Positions 22,776-32,200 of a DNA stretch of 64,000 bases are shown one piece after another; the first letter of the stretch is position 1, and each line of letters begins with the position of its first letter. The notes beneath the pieces were generated by a model. It was given only the letters and a program-made list of their open reading frames with translations. It searched no databases and was not told the DNA's origin. Both the position numbers and the translations under genes were made by a program. Origin of the DNA: Patiria pectinifera. Its lineage: Eukaryota; Echinodermata; Asteroidea; Valvatida; Asterinidae. Location of the stretch: assembly GCA_029964075.1 (NCBI GenBank), contig CM057136.1, positions 1,178,001-1,242,000 of the forward strand, given 5' to 3'.

Positions 22776-23744
22776 GACCGTTATATTTACACCGTCCGAT
22801 CAGATAGCGCTGTTTCCCTTATGCATAAAGACGTAATTCGATCAAGACAGTGTTCATTATATCGATTATAATCCCTCGGACAATAGCTGTAATTGGCAGC
22901 CCATGGCACGGCTGTATACATAAAATAATGTTTAGTCTGTCAATTTCATTGACTTCTTTCACGTATTATGAAGCTCCCTTTCATGCCGTGCGCTGCCAAT
23001 TACAGTCTATTGTCCGAGAGAATATCTCACGCAAACAGGTGGCACAACTCGTAGGGACGGCAACTGAAATCATAATGCAACATTTGTATAGACTATATTA
23101 CAGAGAATCATAGCGACAGGGCCAATCCAACTAATCCTTTGCCAGACAGTAAACTTTCTCGATTTTGTGGGGATGTCTGTACACGTACACGAATTTGCCC
23201 GTGTGGATTGCACAATGGACTACCGGGATGAGTCATTCGCAACAAATCTTACGGGTTGCTCCATGCTCCATTCTAGACGATGTTCGCCGTACTCGATAAT
23301 ATTTAACTAAAAGATAAATTCTTCAATTAGACAATCATAATTGTTTCGTACATTTCAATTTACGTAAAATTCATATTTATTATACGTATATTACTCAATA
23401 CCATAATAATGGTAAACGCCGTTAATTATTTGTATTTACACAAGCCCCTCCGCCCATGGCACTCTCCATGGTGAATGGTAGATTCCCGTTGCTCATTTTA
23501 TGCTAACGAGGGTCACGTGGGGCCAAATCCGGCCTTCTGATTGGTCGAGAGCCCGTCAAAAATGGTGAAAATATCCTGGTTAGACGAGCTTCACTACTCA
23601 CGTGCACAGAGTATTTCAAAATAGCCGAAACAGCTTGTGTTTGTCCACAAACACATTTCTAGTTTTTTATTTTTATTTCGAAATCCAGCCTAAATGACCA
23701 TTATGTTAAGTCTGTTCTTCAAGAAGTTCCAATAGGACTTGTAC
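22776..23744 (-). other. Non-coding inner part of foldback right arm
   Basis: Reverse-complement partner of about 20691-21680, differing by scattered substitutions and small indels. No gene seen. Confidence 0.7.
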
Positions 23745-24475
23745 GTTCTCCTCATCCAAGTTTTTCTTCTTGGTTGGATGGTTGAGATGGGTTAATCCTT
23801 GATCGGACCAGGCCACCTTTTATGTTTTTTTGTCGTTTGTATGCCAGGATGGGTTGGGTCGCAAAGAGTGCACTGAGAAAATCATTATCGCTGATCAGAT
23901 TCCAGTTTTTCAGATGGGCCTGCTTAAGAGCTTGGCGTTTAATTTGTGGGTGGTGGTATTAAGACGTTGTCTCTGTATCTCATGTAACTCACAATTGAAG
24001 GATTGTGTGGGAGAATAATTTCTTTTTCATATTTGAACAGGGTTATATCGCATATTTCTGGACTGCATTCGCTTCCCATAGCCACGCCAATTTTCTGTCT
24101 GAAGAACTTTCCATTGAATTCAAATATGTTTCGATGCATGATAAGTTCCAGGAGACAGCGAGCGTGTTCTCTTGTAGGTTAGGGTATTGCGTACATACTG
24201 CTATCAGCAACTTCAAGTGCATCGCAAACTGATTCAATTGCCTCATCTTGTGGGCAGTTCGTATACATGAACACAATATCCAATGTGATCAATAGGCTAT
24301 CCTGCTTCAATGTCACGTTGTTTAGTTTTTCAAGCACATGCCCGGAATCGCGTGTATATGTGCTTTGTTGTTTGACAATCGATAACAGAAAATAGTCTAT
24401 GTATTTTGAAATTGATTGAGTCGGACCTCCGCAACCACTAATAATAGGCCTCCCCACAAACCGTGTACAAACTGT
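23745..24475 (-). pseudogene. Penelope-like reverse transcriptase remnant, right arm of foldback
   Basis: Mirror copy of the left remnant, shorter by about 0.3 kb. Keeps the TLDIVFMYTNCPQDEAI and FNGKFFRQKIGVAMGSEC motifs. Also broken. Confidence 0.75.
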
Positions 24476-24587
24476 ACGACATAGCAATTTGCAACACTTT
24501 CACCGCACGGCACGCATGTCATAAATACAGTACAGGTACATGAAGAATGAAGGCGCCACCTATTGCCAAGAAAGATACAGTCACGCG

Positions 24588-25015
24588 ACGGGCGACGGCA
24601 CGACGCGACGAGCGACGGCACGACGCGACGGCACGACGCGACGGGCGACGGCACGACGCGAAGGGCGACGGCACGACGCGACGGGCAATGTGTGCGTCGC
24701 CTCTTCAAGCAGTCTACTTAGAAGCGCCGAGGTAACAGGCGACGGCACGACGCGACGGGCGACAGCACGACGCGACGCACGACGGCACGACGCGACGTAC
24801 GACGGCACGACGCGAAGTGTGAAGGTGCGTCACTTCCTCATGCAGTGTACGTGCTTAGAAACGGTAATTTAAGAGGCGACGACACGACGCGACGGGCGAC
24901 GCCACGACGCGACGCCACGACGCGACGGGCGACGGCACGACGCGACGGCACGACGGCACGACGCGACGGTACGACGCGACGGCACGACGTGAAAGCACGA
25001 CGCGACGCAGATTTG
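24588..25015 (-). repeat. GC-rich 20-bp minisatellite, right arm of foldback
   Basis: Same unit in inverse orientation, with the same two spacers, but less than half as long as the left array. It lacks the scrambled GCC-rich central block. Confidence 0.95.
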
Positions 25016-25343
25016 GCGTCTATAGAACACCATATTTTCCGGCCGATTTTTGCCACTTATAGGCCATCAGCCTCGGTCCAAAATGTTGGCTAAAAAAAGT
25101 ACTATGCATACGGGTGTGCGTGTAAAAAGCGCTTCGCTAGTCGCTACAAAATTGGGTTCAAACATTTCGTGAAGGGGTAGTTCAGAAAAGTGCAAGTACA
25201 TTTTCAACTAATTTCGTATTCAAATTGAAGTACATGTACATTTTAATTGTATTTAGATTACATTAATCAGTAATCGCTTAAGCTCAAGCTTAATCTGTCG
25301 GCGAGGTGTTATAAAACAAATATTGATGTTGACTGTTTTACCT

Positions 25344-25470
25344 TGTGGTGTAAAACTAGCCTACCTCGATGATCCATGTAGCATTCTATTTTCCCTCGGC
25401 TTCGCCTCGGAAAAAATAGTATGCTTCATGGATCACCTCGGGAGGCTAGTTTTACTCACCACTCGAGAAT
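25344..25470. repeat. Hairpin around CGGCTTCGCCTCGG, left arm
   Basis: TAAAACTAGCCTACCTCGAT to its inverted partner, GATCCATG-bearing arms and a small centre CCCTCGGCTTCGCCTCGG. Probably a palindromic MITE. Also at 44927-45047. Confidence 0.65.
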
Positions 25471-26944
25471 GTCGATAATTATTTGCATACTATAAGGTGT
25501 CCCTCCAAAAAGGTGACCCACAAACTATAATGTGAATAAACTACGAACTGTATACATGTAAATTTGGCTTCATCATAAATGATAGGAAGTATAGCTTTTT
25601 AAAAATGGTATGTAAAAACCTTCTTGCGACAGTTTGTGTAAAACAGTGTAAACGCAATGAAAGGTAAAGAAAAAACAGCAAAACACGCTATCCATCATGA
25701 TCCGTTGCTGCATTACGAACACCCATGTATCTTCCAACATCATAGGTGGGCAGGCACATTTAGACAGTGCCTGAGCCCACTCAAGACTCATTTCTATCAG
25801 GATTCGCTTTGAAAATATTCGGAGACAAAAAATTAATGGTATGATCTCCCTCTCCCAGGTCACGGAATTATACTCTTGTGCCGTTTGGGGTTTAGTTTGT
25901 TTTGTAGTGTTGTGGTTGTCGTCGTCGTTGTTTTTTGGGGGATGGTAGGGTTTTCAGTAGTCCACTTCCAAGATTTTGCAGGCCTGCATCTGGCACGTGG
26001 TGGGCAATTTGATCAGCCTGGAATGCCTAGTGCTCGATATAGCCACAGTGGTTCGTCGGCAGTAGTAAGTACCATCATGCGGGAAAAACTCACCAACTTG
26101 AGGAATTTCGGAGTGGCCAGAACACGACGGGTCACTAATGCTGTCTTTTGTGTGGGGGGTTATTAAGACTATCTCATCAATGTCTGAGATGCAATGGCTT
26201 AGCAATGCCAACATCGGCTCGGGTTCTTATTTGAAAGACTCGTCTACACAGATGGTCTACAAAGGGTAAAAAAAAAAAAAAAACGGGGGCAAATTATAAT
26301 AAGTACTGAACGGTACGAACTCCGTTCAGAAACATTCGGCATGCAAATCGCCTTGATTGAGTAGGCCTAATGCTCGTTTCAGAATCGAGGTCGGAACGTC
26401 ACAAACTAGGGAGCATTTTGCTCACTCGTCACTAGTGCAGCTCTGTTTACGTGGGAAGACAGGCTCATACATGTATCTAGGCGCTCTCAGCAAACTTTCG
26501 TTAATACGTGGAAAGTATGTTGGTTAAACTTACTTCCTCGCATCGCATTATAAAATATAGGTTTTCCTCTTTCAAATGAATATAATTTATTCATGGTTAA
26601 AGGCGAATAATTGTGTGCACTTTTTCATTGAAAAACGGGTAACTCAGTGAAAAATTCGCGTTTCCTATGGAGGTCACGGCACATTTCCCCGATATTTGAG
26701 GGTGCGGGTTTACTTCTTCGAACAGCACACGTGTGAACCCGGTCGCATACCATTACCTCGCACGGTTTCTGAAAGATAACGCAATAAGCTTTCCATTCAT
26801 GTAACAACTGTTTTGATTAGTTGAGAAGAACAAGGGGCACTTTTCTTGTCAAATCAGACATCGCTTTCGTTCTGAGGATCGACCTGCTGTTTATGTATAG
26901 TCCGGTCAATGCAGTGGGGCTGGGCAGGTCGCCGGGTCAATGCA

Positions 26945-27160
26945 CCGTTAATGGACCGATCCAGTAAGCCCCTCCCACTGCGCACGTGGGCAAATTAACA
27001 CGTGCTCCTCTTCAATGCCACACTGCATTTTCCTGCCGCGCGCATCATACGCGCGTGCACGCATGTCGGACTTTTGTGCACGCATGTCGGACATCAATCA
27101 CGGCTGTGATTGGTCAGAATACCATGGGGCGGTGCTTACTGGATCGATCCATTGTGTGTG
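26945..27160 (+). promoter_or_regulatory. Promoter-like region of glycosyltransferase-like gene, copy 1
   Basis: Within 370 bases of the ATG lie CCCCTCCCACTGCGCACGTG, an inverted CCAAT box (GATTGGTCAG near 27107), a GC box (GGGGCGGTGC near 27125) and a direct repeat GCACGCATGTCGGAC (27058-27072 and 27079-27093). The block is bounded by inverted copies of AATGGAYCGATCCAGTAAGC, so part may itself be a repeat. Conserved in the right arm. Confidence 0.4.
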
Positions 27161-27312
27161 ACCACAGAGCATGCAGGGCTTTGATTTTCTGCACATATGG
27201 ATGGCAAAGTTCTCCATATCTGTGTGTGTGGCCATCATGTCGAGTAGGCCTTCACAATCAATGGTACACACCATACTAAGCAGCGACTGAGGCAAAATTT
27301 GAACATTCGACT

Positions 27313-28000
27313 ATGGCACGATACCCGCCTGTGGTCAAGGCATTGATTTGCTTTTGCACTATTTCATTATTACTTTACCTCACCTTGCTCCCTGGTTTCT
27401 CCAAGTACGATGAGCCTCAGCAGAACATTCCGTCACCGAAGCGACAAGCGGATCATACCGCCGATGCACGACCCGAGACCGATCTCAGTGCAACACACGG
27501 CTATTCCCTGACACTAACAATCCGCATGGCAGCCATACCCGAACTGGTTCAGCGTCTGTACTGCATATTCATCCGTTCGGCTACCTTGTTTTGGTCTCCC
27601 AAGCTAGGCCCAACTATAAGCCTGATTCTTGACAAGGAATCGGCAAGAGATCATCGGTTTGCACGTAAACTGAAACAAAAGGAGAAAGAGCTGGGCCTGA
27701 AGTTTGACTTCCTGTACGAGCCTCTCCCTGATACTGCCTTCGGATGGAAACCTCAAGGCTACCAACGTCAATTGTGGAGCAGCTTCTTCATGGATCTATC
27801 CGTCAATGCTTCCATCATTGGCTGGACAGACTCGGACGCGGTGTTCACGACGCCAGTGACTCCGGAAAACATCTTCAACGGCCATCGATTGCGGGTGTTA
27901 ACTTTCACTGACATGGAGCGCATGCACAAACTACGCTGGTACGACTCCACGCTGAAGGCTATCGGAAAGGCAATGGTTTCTGACTTCATGACGTATTTTC
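27313..28000 (+). CDS. Type II membrane glycosyltransferase-like protein, copy 1 (5' part, cut by gap)
   Basis: First 229 codons of the gene that is complete at 39743-42988 on the other strand, lost into the N run. About eight residues differ from the other copy (for example P5/Q5, K9/N9, E77/K77, Y150 followed by Q instead of K). The frame is open throughout, with the N-terminal membrane anchor and the DSD motif present. The truncation is an assembly effect, not a mutation. Confidence 0.85.
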
Positions 28001-28500
28001 NNNNNNNNNNNNNNNNNNNNNNNNNNNNNNNNNNNNNNNNNNNNNNNNNNNNNNNNNNNNNNNNNNNNNNNNNNNNNNNNNNNNNNNNNNNNNNNNNNNN
28101 NNNNNNNNNNNNNNNNNNNNNNNNNNNNNNNNNNNNNNNNNNNNNNNNNNNNNNNNNNNNNNNNNNNNNNNNNNNNNNNNNNNNNNNNNNNNNNNNNNNN
28201 NNNNNNNNNNNNNNNNNNNNNNNNNNNNNNNNNNNNNNNNNNNNNNNNNNNNNNNNNNNNNNNNNNNNNNNNNNNNNNNNNNNNNNNNNNNNNNNNNNNN
28301 NNNNNNNNNNNNNNNNNNNNNNNNNNNNNNNNNNNNNNNNNNNNNNNNNNNNNNNNNNNNNNNNNNNNNNNNNNNNNNNNNNNNNNNNNNNNNNNNNNNN
28401 NNNNNNNNNNNNNNNNNNNNNNNNNNNNNNNNNNNNNNNNNNNNNNNNNNNNNNNNNNNNNNNNNNNNNNNNNNNNNNNNNNNNNNNNNNNNNNNNNNNN
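28001..28500. other. Assembly gap (500 N)
   Basis: Exactly 500 unknown bases. The left side breaks inside the first exon of the glycosyltransferase-like gene; the right side begins inside a MITE copy with a poly-A run (28501-28631). A round 500-base run is typical of a scaffolding placeholder rather than a measured gap. Sequence on the two sides belongs to different parts of the locus as judged from the right arm, which reads uninterrupted through the same exon. Confidence 0.97.
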
Positions 28501-28631
28501 CATTTGTAGTCATTCGCTGACATTTGAAGCAAAACAAACAGGTAAAAAAAAAAAAAAAAAAAGAAGCCGCGTCGCCGCACCACTCTTTGGGCAAGCTCCA
28601 TACCAGAAACCGGAGACTTTTTTTTTTGGCC
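28501..28631. mobile_element. PIF/Harbinger-type MITE (family H), truncated by the assembly gap
   Basis: Only one end is present, beginning directly after the N run. Contains the poly-A stretch, GCCGCGTCGCCGCACCAC, the GTCTCCGG repeat inverted, and the GGCC terminus followed by TAA (28632-28634). The contig therefore starts inside a hairpin-forming repeat. Confidence 0.85.
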
Positions 28632-28900
28632 TAAGCTTTCTTAGATGTTTCAATGACATCTACAGTTGGCCGGTCTTCTGGTCTAATTAGACAATGATTA
28701 CAGGCAACCTATAGAATTCTACTGAATCTGTTGAAAAGTAATACAATTATAGGATTTTTTGAGATTGCTTTTATGTTTTGGCAAGAATCTACAGACTCAT
28801 TGGTACGGTTTATTTGGAGGAGAAGGGTCGGACGATACTGGCTTAAGAACAAAGGGCTCATTCTCGGAGTATGCACACAATGTTTTGATAACGTACTGAC

Positions 28901-29266
28901 CTTCAGGCATTTCTTGTGATACCGTTGCAGAAAATCCCTTCCTAGTTCCCTGGCCGTCACTCTGAAATTTCAGCCAGATTTTCGGCCCTCTGGAAATTAC
29001 CCGGAACATGTAAATGAAACCGCTCAAGCGCATAATCTGCGAGTTTTCGTCCGAGGGATCGTGGCCGTTGCCAACGATCAGATTGTCCTTGCTGGGCTCA
29101 GTATGAAAGCGGGTGCACTGCAGGACCACGATGCGGTCCGCGTCGGCAGTGACCAACCAGACACACAGGGCATCATTCGGGTACGGGAGCGGATAATTAA
29201 TCGATTGGAACGGCAGTGAAGTCACTGTTGAATTGCTCAAAAGAAGGTAACTCTTCCCGCATGGAT
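28901..29266 (-). CDS. CUB-LDLa gene, exon f (CUB module)
   Basis: Acceptor ACTATAG|ATCCATG, donor GAAG|GTCAGT, phase 1-1. PCGKSY start, INYPLPYPNDALCVWLV (CUB YP.....C.W motif), IWLKFQSDGQGTRKGFSATV near the end, the usual CUB close. The next exon must lie in the gap or beyond. Confidence 0.88.
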
Positions 29267-32200
29267 CTATAGTAAACATCGTGATTACAAAATGAATTAA
29301 GTTTCGTTATATAACACTACGTGTTTTATAATGACTTTACGTAGGTTATGAATATAATAGATCTTTGACATTTATATTCATACATCGCTTTGTCAGAGGG
29401 GTCAAAGCACCTGCTGTAATGCATTATATATGCATAATAAGTCGACTTATTTAGTTCAGAATTCCATAGAATGCAGCACTACAAGCATTTCTTATACCTT
29501 ATGCAATCGTTACTCAGTGTTACCAAGCCCTTACATTAGCACTAACTGCACGTGTTCTGAAACGTTTCCATATTTAGATCTACTTGAATTGTAAGTCGCC
29601 TTAAGCTTATAAGTACCATTCGCAAATTAGCGTTATAAGAAAACACAAGTCCGATACATACAACAGTTTCTTTCGTCGGACAGGTCGTTGCAATGTGCTT
29701 TCCCATCGCATATCTCCTCCATCCAACTAATGCATCCGCCTTCGGGACACCGGTAATCACCAACATCCGCGCACGATCCTCGGAATCAAAGAGTTACAAA
29801 GGAATATTATAACATGGAAAACCTACCATAAGTTGATAGAAAATAATAATTAACGTAATATAAGTATTGCAATGCACAATATAATCGCTCATATCTACTT
29901 GGGTCTCGAAGAAGACGTCTGCAAAAGAGCCCACATGGCAACAATTTTGTTTGAAAGAGTCACATTAGTCTCTGTGAGTATGGCAGATGACCATGAGAGT
30001 CTTGAAAGAGGCTCTGTGAGCCTTGCAAACTCTGTGGGTCTTGTAGAAGTCTCAATTGGTTACCGTTCTGTAAGTCCAGCTGAAGATTTTTCAAGTCTAG
30101 CTTGCGACCCTCTGAGTTTAGCAGGAGACTATTTGGGTTTAACCCGAAACTCTTGGAGTGTAGAAGAAGTCTCCGTGATAAGACTCTCTAAGGAGACCCT
30201 CCAAGTCTAGAAGGAGGTTCAGTGAGTCTTGCAGAAGGCTCTGTGAGCCTAATAGCCTAATAGGACACTCTGCGATCCCCGACTCTGGGTCTCACAGGAG
30301 ACTATGTCAGTCTAGGATAGGAGGAGACTCTTAGAGTCCCGTATGAGAGTATGTGAGTCTAGAACAGACTCTTTGATTCTAGCAGAAGAAAAATCCAAGT
30401 GTCTAGCAGAAGACGCTTTGAGCCACCAAGAGACTCTGAGTCTACCAGAATACTATAAGTCTAACAGAGACTATGTGAGTCTAGCAGGCGACTCTGAGAG
30501 TCTAACAGGAGGCTCTGTGAGTCTTACAGAAGGCTCCGGGAGACTCTGAGAGTCTCACAGTAGACTATACGAGTCTTAACGAAGACTCCATGAGACGTGC
30601 TGGAGACTCTGAGAGTCTAACAGGAGACTCTGTGAGTCTTAGAAGATACCGAGAGTCTCTCAGGAGACTCAATAAATTGATTCTGTGCGTTTTGGAGCAG
30701 ACTCTGCACCTACTGTACCTACCACAGGCAAGCTCGTCTCCGTGAAGTGGACATTGTGGTATGCCATCACACACCTGGTCCCGAGGGATACAGTTGTCTT
30801 CAAGTGGACAAGAAAATTGATGTCCACCGCATTCTGAAATGAGACATATATCAATTCAGGCCCGGATTAAGTGTTTCGTAGGCCTTATGCACCAGTGTTG
30901 GGTAGGCCCTACTCCGCCCTAGGCACCGGCACCAAATCCACGATGATGCTATTAATGCAAAAAGTCAAGCCAGTATTAACTGTATAGGTCCTAGCTCTAA
31001 GCCTGCTGGCAACAAGGGCGTCAATCGCTTCTCATAAGAGGGGTCCCCAATTTGGCGATCCTGTACAAACATATGGGAGCTTCTTCAAAAGATAAACAAA
31101 AGAGGGACACTGGGGGTCCCGATTGCAAGCAAATTCACACTTGTGTGTGTGGGTAGGCTATTTATGTGTTTTATGGCTCACTGCTGTATTTTCGTAGGCC
31201 CCAAATTTTTTCGTAGCTAGTCCCCCCCCCCCCGAATTTTTCGTAGGCCCTAGGCACAGTGCCTACTGTGCCTATTGGTTAATCCGGGCGAGTATCAATT
31301 CATTAGTGGCACTAAAACATTTTATGCTGGTTAACACTGCGCAGCATTTACAAAAAAACTTTACAACAACTCGTCAGGTACTTTCCCGCACTACGGAAGA
31401 CCCTATTCATAGCAATACAACAAAATGCCACGTGCCAGACAGTGTCCAGACAGTTGCCAGACAGTGCGCTGGAAAGATGATTGACTGGCGGCTGTAGTAT
31501 GCAGTTATGAAGGGAGATGACTGTGTCAAGTTACAGATCTTTGTTGGTTATTAATGAGACTTGGCAGGAGGCCTGGTCGAAAGTTTGTTGACACGGCCTG
31601 GGTGTAGCCCTGGCTGCAAAGTTCATTGAACCAGCTGATTTGGCAAGGGTTGAATGAGGATTAGATAGGAGGTGAACGTTATTGGCCCTCAATTTTTTTT
31701 CAAAAAATTCGGTTACCTGGGGCCCAAAGGGTAGCAGGTCACTCTGCGCAGGGTTAAAGACAATACAAATTAACAGAATGAAGTTATTCTGTTTGGTAGA
31801 CTGGGCAGCAAAGTACGCTTACCTGCATGCATGGGTTGAAATTGTTGAATCTCAATGGCGAAGCGATTATCAGAACTCTCGACAGACTGTAGTACAATCC
31901 ACACCTCATTGGTGTTAGATGTTACTGTCTGTCTTGCGTACGATCCCGACAATACCGCGAAGGCCGTCTCTTTATTTATCACGTCGCCCTGACCGAAAAT
32001 CAACGTGCTCCGCTCCGAGAGGTCCAGGTCCTTCACTGTGATCCGGATTCGACTTCCGGCAGTGGCAGCTACGCGCCACAGGCAGCTCTGGCCATAGGGG
32101 TATGCCTCGGCGTCTTTCTGAAGTACGTATGGCAGGCCGTTGGTGACAGTAATGGTCGATACATCGCCGCAATGATCTAGTTATAGAGTGATTCGAGAGG

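Larger units (their letters stand above)
18581..25034. mobile_element. 6.45-kb foldback element with minisatellite termini and Penelope-like RT, left arm only
   Basis: Ends are inverted copies starting TATGGTGTTCTATAGACGCC. The flanking 6-bp duplication is TTTTCC (18575-18580, 25035-25040). The right arm holds the empty site, with one base difference, at about 45350-45355. Inward from each end come the same modules in mirror order: 20-bp GC-rich minisatellite with two unique spacers, decayed Penelope-type reverse transcriptase pointing to the centre, then about 1 kb of non-coding DNA with CACGTGAC and CCAAT words. The centre (about 22420-22650) is single copy. Architecture resembles sea urchin TU and Drosophila FB foldback elements (from memory). 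The reverse transcriptase is broken in both arms. Confidence 0.85.
25041..27312 (+). other. Intergenic / 5' flank of glycosyltransferase-like gene, copy 1
   Basis: Contains a hairpin (25344-25470), scattered simple runs, and a promoter-like stretch at 26945-27160. Small open frames are either not conserved between arms or unrecognisable. The counterpart is 42989-45349. Confidence 0.5.
139..28000 (+). repeat. Left arm of giant inverted repeat (SPARC + glycosyltransferase-like locus, copy 1)
   Basis: This arm matches the reverse complement of 42301-64000 over almost its whole length. Base 139 pairs with base 64000 and base 28000 with base 42301. All six SPARC coding exons, their splice sites, most intronic repeats and the first 229 codons of the next gene occur in both arms. 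Exon 3 differs at 6 of 234 bases and exon 4 at 1 of 220. The arm is longer than its partner because it carries private insertions at 4696-5073, 10471-10854 and 18581-25034. It ends at the N gap, in the middle of a coding exon. Confidence 0.95.

Noticed and set aside
18581-25034. Polinton/Maverick element, suggested by the 6-bp target duplication and long inverted termini
   Set aside because: No polymerase B, integrase, protease or capsid-like sequence was seen; the only legible protein is Penelope-type RT.
26625-26807. 60-codon - strand frame conserved in both arms upstream of the glycosyltransferase-like gene
   Set aside because: The arms are nearly identical everywhere, so conservation is not evidence of coding; no family match, and the end of the frame differs between arms.
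28640-28700. Terminal exon of the CUB-LDLa gene after an ATTAG acceptor on the - strand
   Set aside because: It would give only seven residues before a stop and no supporting features; kept as unknown.
29872-30210. 112-codon + strand frame with repeated Ser-Leu motifs
   Set aside because: Produced by the GACTCTG minisatellite; no start context and it lies in an intron of the opposite-strand gene.
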